Source: Anomaloglossus baeobatrachus
Lineage: Eukaryota > Chordata > Amphibia > Anura > Aromobatidae
Assembly (NCBI RefSeq): GCF_048569485.1
Contig: NW_027442061.1
Location: 62,001-126,000, forward strand
Length of the DNA stretch: 64,000 nt
Reading direction: 5' to 3'
Part shown: positions 40,401-52,400 of the stretch, one piece after another
How the letters are laid out: each line of letters begins with the position of its first letter
How positions within the stretch are numbered: position 1 is the stretch's first letter
Program-made: the position numbers and the translations under genes
The notes under the pieces: model-generated
The model's input: the letters and a program-made list of their open reading frames with translations, nothing else
The model's database searches: none
What the model was told of the DNA's origin: nothing

Positions 40401-43400
40401 TACTTCAGCAACATTCTAGGCAGCACAATCCTGGTCATCTAAAAAACACAAAGTGTCATCAAATATAAGAGCAAAACTGAAGGATATTTATCACCCTGAT
40501 AGCTCCTCCCTATCTGTATCACCCTGCAGGGGGAGGAGACTCATAGCTCCTCCTCTATGTATCACCCTGCAGGGGGGGAGACTCATAGCTCCTCCTATCT
40601 GTATCACCCTGCAGGGGGAGGAGACTTATAGCTCTTCCTATCTGTATCACCCTGCAGGGGGAGGAGACTCACAGCTCCTCCTATCTGTATCACCCTGCAG
40701 GGGGAGAGGACTAATAGCTCCTCCTATCTGTATCAGCCTGCAGGGGGCGGAGACTCACTCCTATCTGTATCACCCTGCAGGGGGAGGAGACTCATAGCTC
40801 CTCCCTATCTGTATCACCCTGCAGGGGGAGGAGACTCATAGCTCCTCCTCTCTGTATCACCCTGCAGGGGGAGGAGACTCATAGCTCCTCCTATCTGTAT
40901 CACCCTGCAGGGGGAGGAGACTTATAGCTCCTCCTATCTGTATCACCCTGCAGGGGGAGGAGACTCACAGCTCCTCCTATCTGTATCACCCTGCAGGGGG
41001 AGGGGACTCATAGCTCCTCCTATCTGTATCACCCTGCAGGGGGAGGAGACTCATAGGTCCTCCTATCTGTATCACCCTCCAGGGGGAGGAGACTCACAGC
41101 TCCTCCTATCTGTATCACCCTGCAGGGGGAGGAGACTCACAGCTCCTCCTATCTGTATCACCCTGCAGGGGGAGGGGACTCATAGCTCTTCCTATCTGTA
41201 TCACCCTCCAGGGGGAGGAGACTCACAGCTCCTCCTAACTGTATCACCCTGCAGGGGGAGGAGACTTACAGCTCCTCCTATCTGTATCACCCTGCAGGGG
41301 GAGGAGACTCACAGCTCCTCCTATCTGTATCACCCTGCAGGGGGAGGGGACTCATAGCTCCTCCTATCTGTATCACCCTGCAGGGGGAGGAGACTCACAG
41401 CTCCTCCTGTCACCCTGCAGGGGGAGGAGACTCATAGTTCCTCCTATCTGTATCACCCTGCAGGGGGAGGGGACTCATAGCTCTTCCTATCTGTATCACC
41501 CTGCAGGGGGAGGAGACTCACAGCTCCTCCTATCTGTCACCCTGCAGGGGGAGGAGACTCATAGTTCCTCCTATCTGTATCACCCTGCAGGGGGAGGGGA
41601 CTCATAGCTCTTCCTATCTGTATCACCCTCCAGGGGGAGGAGACTCACAGCTCCTCCTATCTGTATCACCCTGCAGGGGGAGGAGACTTACAGCTCCTCC
41701 TATCTGTATCACCCTGCAGGGGGAGGAGACTCACAGCTCCTCCTATCTGTATCACCCTGCAGGGGGAGGGGACTCATAGCTCCTCCTATCTGTATCACCC
41801 TGCAGGGGGAGGAGACTCACAGCTCCTCCTATCTGTCACCCTGCAGGGGGAGGAGACTCATAGTTCCTCCTATCTGTATCACCCTGCAGGGGGAGGGGAC
41901 TCATAGCTCCTCCTATCTGTATCACCCTGCAGGGAGAGGAGACTCACAGCTCCTCCTATCTGTCACCCTGCAGGGGGAGGAGACTCCTGGCTGTGTTATA
42001 TCTCTGTTATGATGTTACTTACTTGCACTGTGGATAATATATTGCAGTTCAGGATGTTGTCTATTCTCTAGAAATTTAAGCAAATGGAATAAATAATTAC
42101 TTTTTGTCATCTACAACTTTTATTAAAAGGGGTCGTCCAGGACCAGTGTCAGACAGCTTTTATTTCAAGAGGAGCTGAGATGCAGTACTGAGAACAGCCA
42201 CTGGGGAGTGTAAAGAGCTGTGCCAATCTGCTCCACATAGAAATTATGTACATCAGCCTCCAAGGCTGCAAATACCTGACCAGTGTGAGTGCAGAATAGT
42301 GAGTGCAGCTCTGGAGTATAATACAGGAGGTAACTCAGGATCAGTAATGTACAGTCAGGGCCAGAAATATTTGGACAGTGACACAAGTTTTGTTATTTTA
42401 GCTGTTTACAAAAACATGTTCAGAAATACAATTCTATATATAATATGGGCTGAAAGTGCACACTCCCAGCTGCAATATGAGAGTTTTCACATCCAAATCG
42501 GAGAAAGGGTTTAGGAATCATAGCTCTGTAATGCATAGCCTCCTCTTTTTCAAGGGACCAAAAGTAATTGGACAAGGGACTCTAAGGGCTGCAATTAACT
42601 CTGAAGGCGTCTCCCTCGTTAACCTGTAATCAATAAAGTAGTTAAAAGGTCTGGGGTTGATTACAGGTGTGTGGTTTTGCATTTGGAAGCTGTTGCTGTG
42701 ACCAGACAACATGCGGTCTAAGGAACTCTCAATTGAGGTGAAGCAGAACATCCTGAGGCTGAAAAAAAAGAAAAAATCCATCAGAGAGATAGCAGACATG
42801 CTTGGAGTAGCAAAATCAACAGTCGGGTACATTCTGAGAAAAAAGGAATTGACTGGTGAGCTTGGGAACTCAAAAAGGCCTGGGCGTCCACGGATGACAA
42901 CAGTGGTGGATGATCGCCGCATACTTTCTTTGGTGAAGAAGAACCCGTTCACAACATCAACTGAAGTCCAGAACACTCTCAGTGAAGTAGGTGTATCTGT
43001 CTCTAAGTCAACTGTAAAGAGAAGACTCCATGAAAGTAAATACAAAGGGTTCACATCTAGATGCAAACCATTCATCAATTCCAAAAATAGACAGGCCAGA
43101 GTTACATTTGCTGAAAAACACCTCATGAAGCCAGCTCAGTTCTGGAAAAGTATTCTATGGACAGATGAGACAAAGATCAACCTGTACCAGAATGATGGGA
43201 AGAAAAAAGTTTGGAGAAGAAAGGGAACGGCACATGATCCAAGGCACACCACATCCTCTGTAAAACATGGTGGAGGCAACGTGATGGCATGGGCATGCAT
43301 GGCTTTCAATGGCACTGGGTCACTTGTGTTTATTGATGACATAACAGCAGACAAGAGTAGCCGGATGAATTCTGAAGTGTACCGGGATATACTTTCAGCC

Positions 43401-46400
43401 CAGATTCAGCCAAATGCCGCAAAGTTGATCGGACGGCGCTTCAAAGTACAGATGGACAATGACCGCAAGCATACAGCCAAAGCTACCCAGGAGTTCATGA
43501 GTGCAAAAAAGTGGAACATTCTGCAATGGCCAAGTCAATCACCAGATCTTAACCCAATTGAGCATGCATTTCACTTGCTCAAATCCAGACTTAAGACGGA
43601 AAGACCCACAAACAAGCAAGACCTGAAGGCTGCGGCTGTAAAGGCCTGGCAAAGCATTAAGAAGGAGGAAACCCAGCGTTTGGTGATGTCCATGGGTTCC
43701 AGACTTAAGGCAGTGATTGCCTCCAAAGGATTCGCAACAAAATATTGAAAATAAAAATATTTTGTTTGGGTTTGGTTTATTTGTCCAATTACTTTTGACC
43801 TCCTAAAATGTGGAGTGTTTGTAAAGAAATGTGACAATTCCTACAATTTCTATCAGATATTTTTGTTCAAACCTTCAAATTAAACGTTACAATCTGCACT
43901 TGAATTCTGTTGTAGAGATTTCATTTCAAATCCAATGTGGTGGCATGCAGAGCCCAACTCGCCAAAATTGTGTCACTGGCCAAAGATTTCTGGACCTAAC
44001 TGTATGTACACAGTGACTGCAGCAGCAGAATAGTGAGTGCAGCTCTGGAGTATGATATCACTTTTAGCTTTGTGCTTGCTCTCTGTGAATGGGCACGTTC
44101 TTGTTTATATGTAGGTGATGATTTACCCGGCCGGCTTGTGCTGTATTTTCGTGTCCACATCTGGTAGAATAATAGTAATGCATTTCCATGTAATACACAG
44201 GAGCTGTAATCTTGTGGCTTGGCGCTCACCTTGCTGATATCTGAGGTGTCAAGAAATCTGTTGCCGTCAGAAAAAATCATCCCGACATTATTCACTGTAG
44301 GAAGAGAAAACACTTATAGAGGTTGTGCAAGAACAAGGCGTCTTCCTTCTAGCCACAGCGCCCCCCCGTCCATGGGTTGTGTCAGGTAATGCAGCCTGGA
44401 CACATGAGGTGTGATACCAGCCCCCATGGGCCTATATACTGTTGTGCTGTATTATATACCCTGGTGCTCAGCTCTTCTGCGTCAATTATTGTTATTCTGT
44501 ATTTGTCCCATCACCCATTATTCTGCCACACAATGGAGACATGTCCTGACTCCGCGGTGGTGCGAGAACGTTTTGACAGAAGCATCAGGAGTTGGGAGTA
44601 CCAGACGTCTATGGTCTCATTGGTAATAACATGGGATTTTTGCCCCCATATTTTGTAAGGTTTCACGTCTTGGCCCTACCTAGAACACCAATATCCAGGT
44701 CCTTCAGAGCTTTCTCCACCTTTGGATAAATCTCCGATCCTCCCGTGAAGTCCACCTGGATGATCTTGGTTTTTCGTCTGCTCTCTTTTTCTAAGGAGAT
44801 GAAATATGTAGGAGAATTAGGTCAAATGTCTCGTCATATCTCAGACATTTATAGCATTTCCACCACAGAATACCTGCGGGTCCCACATCTATCTGGATCT
44901 GGACAAAAGGGTCCCACCATGGGTCCTGAGCATTGGAGAGGTGGACGCGTCCACAGTTGTTTCCATTCTCCGTGCACCTCAAGGAGTAGAGAGGTGGATG
45001 TGTGACGCCCCTGAACTATTCAGGGTGTCACAGGGTACTGTACTCCTTTCTCTTTTGGTGCAGAGCTCAACCCCCCCATGGTTCTGGGATCCTAACCTTT
45101 GGTATTGCTCCATCAGCACTCAAATGCTAACCACACCTCACACCACACCTTGTCAGGCACACCAATGGGTGGTCTGGCTGGAAAAGGGCCACCCGCCTAG
45201 GGGTCAGGCAGACTGGTGGGAGGGACACAGTTAGTACAGTGGTAGCCCTCAGAGAGAGAGGAGCTGGAGGGAGTTGGAGCTCCCTGGGAGACGTTGGCTT
45301 GGTCGTAGACGGTGGTCTGGGACCGGAGGAGTCAGAGACCCGGTCTCAGGGTATTAGAGAGAGGTGCCAGACTTAGTTTTGGAAAACGGTCGGCACCGGA
45401 AAATCTAGTAACCGAACCGATACCGAGCACGGCGCGGTACTGGACCCTAGATCAGGGAGTATCTTCACGCAACCTGATAATTAACCTGTGGAGGACAGTC
45501 TCTTTATGAACTTTCCTCAAGAGCTCAGAGATCGAAGACATCAACACAGCGAGGGGGATAGGGCTTTCCAGCTTATGCGGCCCACTGAGATCTGAAGTGT
45601 CAGCCATCGATATTACAGCTCCTCTAACTAACCGTAGGGAGTGGGACCCTGAAAGCTTCAGGGCGAGGGGTCACTCAGAACAGTCTAAATTTAGTGCATG
45701 GAGGCAGGTCCAGAACCATCAGCAATACCCATGGGGACGGATTCCCGGACAAGCTCCCCTGAAGCGGTAGCGGCACCCAGAGACTTGGTTTACTTCTGTG
45801 TCAGAGTCTGCTTAATGGTCGCACCAACATCCACACGGCCTGAGTGAGTACACTGCACACCCTGAATCTCCCTGCCTGGCCTGCACCACGCTCCCCAACA
45901 CCTCCACCATCCAGAGTCTCGGGGCCTCCCCTACCCATGGAGGGAGCGTCATCTGGCTGACCCACTCCATTTCCCCCTGGGTACTCCCATTGGCATCGGT
46001 GGTACTCCCCTTACCGCGAACCACGGGTGGCGTCACAAACATTAATCCCCTGTAAATAGCCCCCCTTTCATTTTCAGGTGACCCCGAGCCCCCAGATTCC
46101 GGAGACCCTCGAGCCACGGCATCACCGGATCTGAGAAGTCCGACTGCTGCAGGGGCGGTACAGATGCATCCACAGTTCTGTCCATTCACCATGCGCCTGG
46201 AGGAGTAGAGAGGTGGACGCATCCACAGTTCTCTCCATTTACTGTGGGCCTTGAGGAGTGGAGAGGTGGACGCATCCACAGTTCTCTCCATTTACTGTGG
46301 GCCTGGAGGACTGGAGAGGTGGACACATCCACAGTTCTCTCCATTTACTGTGGGCCTTGAGGAGTGGAGAGGTGGACGTGTGACGCCCTGGGCAAGCCAG

Positions 46401-49400
46401 GGGTCACAGGTCATCACACCACCACACCCTACATCCCAGTTAGGAACACCAAAGCTACTGAAATCCTTGTTGCCTTCCTCCAGGGGCTGATGTTCACACC
46501 AGGGGGTGGGCCAGGCGGTTGGCTCCGCCCACCGAGGAGTACACAGCCCTGGAGGCGGGAAGAACCAGGCAGTCTAGTCAGGGAGGTGAGAGGAGTAAAC
46601 AGTAAGAGTTGAGTAAGGGAAGTGAAAGTGAAGTAGTAGTGGAGCAAAGAAGAAAAGAGTAAAAGTGAGAGTAGAAAGGCCTGAAGTTGGTCCCGCTAAG
46701 TGCAGGACAGAGTCAGCAAGGTCGGCAACAGCGGTGATTGTCTGGAGGGGGACTGCTCGGAGGTTGCTGGAAGGACCGCGGACGGGTAGTGGCCCGGCGG
46801 TCTGGAGCAGTATACGAAGGACAGTCAGCACCAGGGCAGGGGCCTCTCGGACCCCGGCAAGGCTAGGAGTCGCCATAATTTGCCAAATCCGTCAGTGAAG
46901 GGGACGTAGATTCCCCCAACAACCAAGTCCCGATTGAAGGCAACAGTCCAACCATTAAGGAGGAACACCGCCACCGCCATGGCACCAGTTCCTCGGGGCC
47001 AGCGTCTGCGGGCAAAGTAGGGCTCCTCCGGCCCATATCCAAGCCGGGGAGCGGGTTACCGGTGGGAACCCATCGCTACCAATACAGGAACATTAATTAG
47101 GTGCAGGACAGAGGGACATCACCATTACCTACTGGGAGAGCAAGTGCAGCCGTCCGTGGGAACCGTCTTTCCAGCCGTGTGTTTTACCGAGAACTGTGTC
47201 ACCGTCTCAGGCTGAGTGAGTACCACAGTGCCGGAAGGCACAGCGCTGCCCCCGCGTCCCTGCGCCCACCAGGGCCTGCATCTCCCACCTTCTCCCTGGG
47301 CCCCGGGATCACCAACCCCTACCCACGGAGGGGCAACACAACAACTGGCTGCTCCACATCACCACTCCCGGGATCCCCATATCGAGCAGCGGTGGTGCTA
47401 ACAAATCACCACAACCGTGGGAGGCGTCACGGACAATATACTTTATCCCAAAACCCAACCCCCCTTTCACTCACGGGCGAGGAGCGCCGCTCGAGAACCC
47501 CCGGGATCCGGCCCACCGCTCGAGCCACCACTGAGCAGCAGCAGCCGGACCCGAGCAGAGGGGTGAGCGCAGTGCTGACACCCTCCTCCCCGCCCACGAC
47601 AACTTGGCGTCACGAACAGGATCTTACCGCTCTGCCGTTGGGTAGAGGTGCGCCTTGTGACCGCCGGAGGTATCCGGCTGAAAATTTCCAGAAGTCACCA
47701 TCTTTGGCGCGAAAAGTTCCCGCTCGAGCGTCTTCTCGAGTAGCAGAGGCGCGAAGGCCAAAACTCCGCCCCAATAAAGGAGGGGCCGGAAAGAAGCTAA
47801 GGGGGACGCGATGGCGGCTAGCTGCATGTGAGCGCAGCTATAAAAGCAGGGACGCCAGGACTCTGCAGTCACCCTGTTCCTGGAAGGAGTTGCTAGCAGA
47901 ATGTGGATGCCGTCCCGAAGCACCGTAGCCCCCGCGCCGGGAACCGCGGCGTGGGTGGAAATCCGTACTGCGCAGCTCTACCTAAGGCTGCAGGTCAAGA
48001 TGCAGCTCCTCATGGAGGAGTGGGAGACCGACATGGCGGACGTTATAGCCACCGTGCGGAGACGCGAGGAGGAGGCGGAGAAAGGGAGGGTGAGTGACCC
48101 ACGCCCCTATGTCCCCGAGGGACCGGTTGCTGCGGCTGAGGGACCCGGTCCAAGCCCTCTCCCTCCGCTGCCTCCTTCGCCACCCGTCCCGGAGGCCGTG
48201 ACCCCGCCACTAGGCCCGCTACCACCGCAACCGGTAGCGATACCCAGCCCGTCCGCCCTCGCGGACCGACCTGTAGCCAGAGCCCGTGGCAAGTCGGAGG
48301 TGCTGCCATGGAAGGCCCCGAAGTCTGCACCAGAGGCAGTCCCTGAGAAGTTCCCCGAGCCGGAGCTGGTGACCCGTTCCGAGCCGAAGGCCCAACCGCG
48401 GAAAGCCCCTGTGCCCATCCCCCACACCTCGGCTGAGGTGGCGCCGGGTTGTCGCTGTAAGGCGGCGCCCAAGGCCAAGACACCGCGGGACCTGCCGCCC
48501 AGAGCCCTGACAGTGGGCAACATCCAGGATGTCCCGCGGGGCCTGATCCGTGCTCCGGAGCTCGCAGCAGCCCCGTATTGGGATAGGGAGCCGGTACCGC
48601 TGGGCCTGGAGATCAGTGAACGGGAGAGGAAGAAGGCCGAGCTGGTGGCCCAAGCTATAAGGGAGAAGGAAAATCTCCGCCAGGCCACGTTCCGTGTCCG
48701 GGGCCCACTGTACGAGGGGCAGGTGAGGCGGTTCGATGTCCGCCGGGGCTATGGGTTTATTTATGAACCGGGCCTGGAGGCCAAAGTGTTTGTAGCCCGG
48801 CGGGATGTAAATGCCCACCTGCCCGAGGAGCATCCCGGCCGCAACCTAATGCCGGATGACATTGTCCAGTATACCCGGCACTGTGGAGAGAGGGGGTGGT
48901 TCGCCCTGGATGCCAAACTGAGGGGCAGCCAAGAGAGCAGAGTGAGTCCTGCACCCCCTCCCTCGGATGAAGCTGAAGGCCCGGAGTAGGGCAGCGGATG
49001 CCCGCTGCAGCAGTCCCCGTTGGGACCACCACTGAGTTATGTGAGTATAAGTTTAAAAAGTTTGAAAAATGAAAATGGAAAATGATTACCGTGTACTTCA
49101 CCTGATTAACAGTGATTGAACCGGCCGTAGCCGGCACCGTTGTCCCCGTGGGGACCGTTTAAGAAGTTAGCATGGGAACTATCCATGGACAAGCCCGTGA
49201 ACTTGCAGGGCAACCACAAACGTTAAGTGGCTTGTAAATAGGTTGTTTTACCGTACCGTTTTCCGCAATGCCGCCTGCGGAGAGGCAGGTTGGAGGGAGG
49301 GCCCTCAGCAGAGCAGGCTGGGGCCCATCCACCACAGGAACAGGGTGGCTACCCTCTGGAGGGGAAGGACAGATCCCGCTCGGGTAACTTGTGCTGGACT

Positions 49401-52400
49401 TGGGTCAAGGGGTGCTGCCTGGGCTTTAGGGGCAGCATCAGGGCCAGGTTGCTTGGGTGGGAGAGAGCGGAAACTGTACCCGTAAAACCGTTTAGTAACG
49501 TTTAAGAAATGAACCTCCCGCTGTGGGATGATGCCATAATTTATATATATGTTACCGTTTACTTTTATGCATTTACAGAAAATAAAACCGGTGTTGGACG
49601 GGCAACCCGCGGACGGTCTGCATTTTGCTAAGGGGGAATGTGACGCCCTGGGCAAGCCAGGGGTCACAGGTCATCACACCACCACACCCTACATCCCAGT
49701 TAGGAACACCAAAGCTACTGAAATCCTTGTTGCCTTCCTCCAGGGGCTGATGTTCACACCAGGGGGTGGGCCAGGCGGTTGGCTCTGCCCACCGAGGAGT
49801 ACACAGCCCTGGAGGCGGGAAGAACCAGGCAGTCTAGTCAGGGAGGTGAGAGGAGTAAACAGTAAGAGTTGAGTAAGGGAAGTGAAAGTGAAGTAGTAGT
49901 GGAGCAAAGAAGAAAAGAGTAAAAGTGAGAGTAGAAAGGCCTGAAGTTGGTCCCGCTAAGTGCAGGACAGAGTCAGCAAGGTCGGCAACAGCGGTGATTG
50001 TCTGGAGGGGGACTGCTCGGAGGTTGCTGGAAGGACCGCGGACGGGTAGTGGCCCGGCGGTCTAGAGCAGTATACGAAGGACAGTCAGCACCAGGGCAGG
50101 GGCCTCTCGGACCCCGGCAAGGCTAGGAGTCGCCATAATTTGCCAAATCCGTCAGTGAAGGGGACGTAGATTCCCCCAACAACCAAGTCCCGATTGAAGG
50201 CAACAGTCCAACCATTAGGAGGAACACCGCCACCGCCAGGGCACCAGTTCCTTGGGGCCAGCGTCTGCGGGCAAAGTAGGGCTCCTCCGGCCCATATCCA
50301 AGCCGGGGAGCGGGTTACCGGTGGGAACCCATCGCTACCAATACAGGAACATTAATTAGGTGCAGGACAGAGGGACATCACCGTTACCTACTGGGAGAGC
50401 AAGTGCAGCCGTCCGTGGGAACCGTCTTTCCAGCCGTGTGTTTTACCGAGAACTGTGTCACCGTCTCAGGCTGAGTGAGTACCACAGTGCCGGAAGGCAC
50501 AGCGCTGCCCCCGCGTCCCTGCGCCCACCAGGGCCTGCATCTCCCACCTTCTCCCTGGGCCCCGGGATCACCAACCCCTACCCACGGAGGGGCAACACAA
50601 CAACTGGCTGCTCCACATCACCACTCCCGGGATCCCCATATCGAGCAGCGGTGGTGCTAACAAATCACCACAACCGTGGGTGGCGTCACGGACAATATAC
50701 TTTATCCCAAAACCCAACCCCCCTTTCACTCACGGGCGAGGAGCGCCGCTCGAGAACCCCCGGGATCCGGCCCACCGCTCGAGCCACCACTGAGCAGCAG
50801 CAGCCGGACCCGAGCAGAGGGGTGAGCGCAGTGCTGACACCCTCCTCCCCGCCCGCGACAACTTGGCGTCACGAACAGGATCTTACCGCTCTGCCGTTGG
50901 GTAGAGGTGCGCCTTGTGACCGCCGGAGGTATCCGGCTGAAAATTTCCAGAAGTCACCATCTTTGGCGCGAAAAGTTCCCGCTCGAGCGTCTTCTCGAGT
51001 AGCAGAGGCGCGAAGGCCAAAACTCCGCCCCAATAAAGGAGGGGCCGGAAAGAAGCTAAGGGGGACGCGATGGCGGCTGGCTGCATGTGAGCGCAGCTAT
51101 AAAAGCAGGGACGCCAGGACTCTGCAGTCACCCTGTTCCTGGAAGGAGTTGCTAGCAGAATGTGGATGCCATCCCGAAGCACCGTAGCCCCTGCGCCGGG
51201 AACCGCGGCATGGGTGGAAATCCGTACCGCGCAGCTCTACCTAAGGCTGCAGGTCAAGATGCAGCTCCTCATGGAGGAGTGGGAGACCGACATGGCGGAC
51301 GTTATAGCCACCGTGCGGAGACGCGAGGAGGAGGCGGAGAAAGGGAGGGTGAGTGACCCACGCCCCTATGTCCCCGAGGGACCGGTTGCTGCGGCTGAGG
51401 GACCCGGTCCAAGCCCTCTCCCTCCGCTGCCTCCTTCGCCACCCGTCCCGGAGGCCGTGACCCCGCCACTAGGCCCGCTACCACCGCAACCGGTAGCGAT
51501 ACCCAGCCCGTCCGCCCTCGCGGACCGACCTGTAGCCAGAGCCCGTGGCAAGTCGGAGGTGCTGCCATGGAAGGCCCCGAAGTCTGCACCAGAGGCAGTC
51601 CCTGAGAAGTTCCCCGAGCCGGAGCTGGTGACCCGTTCCGAGCCGAAGGCCCAACCGCGGAAAGCCCCTGTGCCCATCCCCCACACCTCGGCTGAGGTGG
51701 CGCCGGGTTGTCGCTGTAAGGCGGCGCCCAAGGCCAAGACACCGCGGGACCTGCCGCCCAGAGCCCTGACAGTGGGCAACATCCAGGATGTCCCGCGGGG
51801 CCTGATCCGTGCTCCGAAGCTCGCAGCAGCCCCGTATTGGGATAGGGAGCCGGTACCGCTGGGCCTGGAGATCAGTGAACGGGAGAGGAAGAAGGCCGAG
51901 CTGGTGGCCCAAGCTATAAGGGAGAAGGAAAATCTCCGCCAGGCCACGTTCCGTGTCCGGGGCCCGCTGTACGAGGGGCAGGTGAGGCGGTTCGATGTCC
52001 GCCGGGGCTATGGGTTTATTTATGAACCGGGCCTGGAGGCCAAAGTGTTTGTAGCCCGGCGGGATGTAAATGCCCACCTGCCCGAGGAGCATCCCGGCCG
52101 CAACCTAATGCCGGATGACATTGTCCAGTATACCCGGCACTGTGGAGAGAGGGGGTGGTTCGCCCTGGATGCCAAACTGAGGGGCAGCCAAGAGAGCAGA
52201 GTGAGTCCTGCACCCCCTCCCTCGGATGAAGCTGAAGGCCCGGAGTAGGGCAGCGGATGCCCGCTGCAGCAGTCCCCGTTGGGACCACCACTGAGTTATG
52301 TGAGTATAAGTTTAAAAAGTTTGAAAAATGAAAATGGAAAATGATTACCGTGTACTTCACCTGATTAACAGTGATTGAACCGGCCGTAGCCGGCACCGTT

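Noticed and set aside
47101-47928. A 275-codon open frame spanning the LTR-body junction, repeated in copy 2
   Set aside because: No domain, Pro/Ser/Thr/Arg-rich, spans non-coding LTR sequence, and its end overlaps the start of the cold-shock ORF in another frame. Treated as a shadow.
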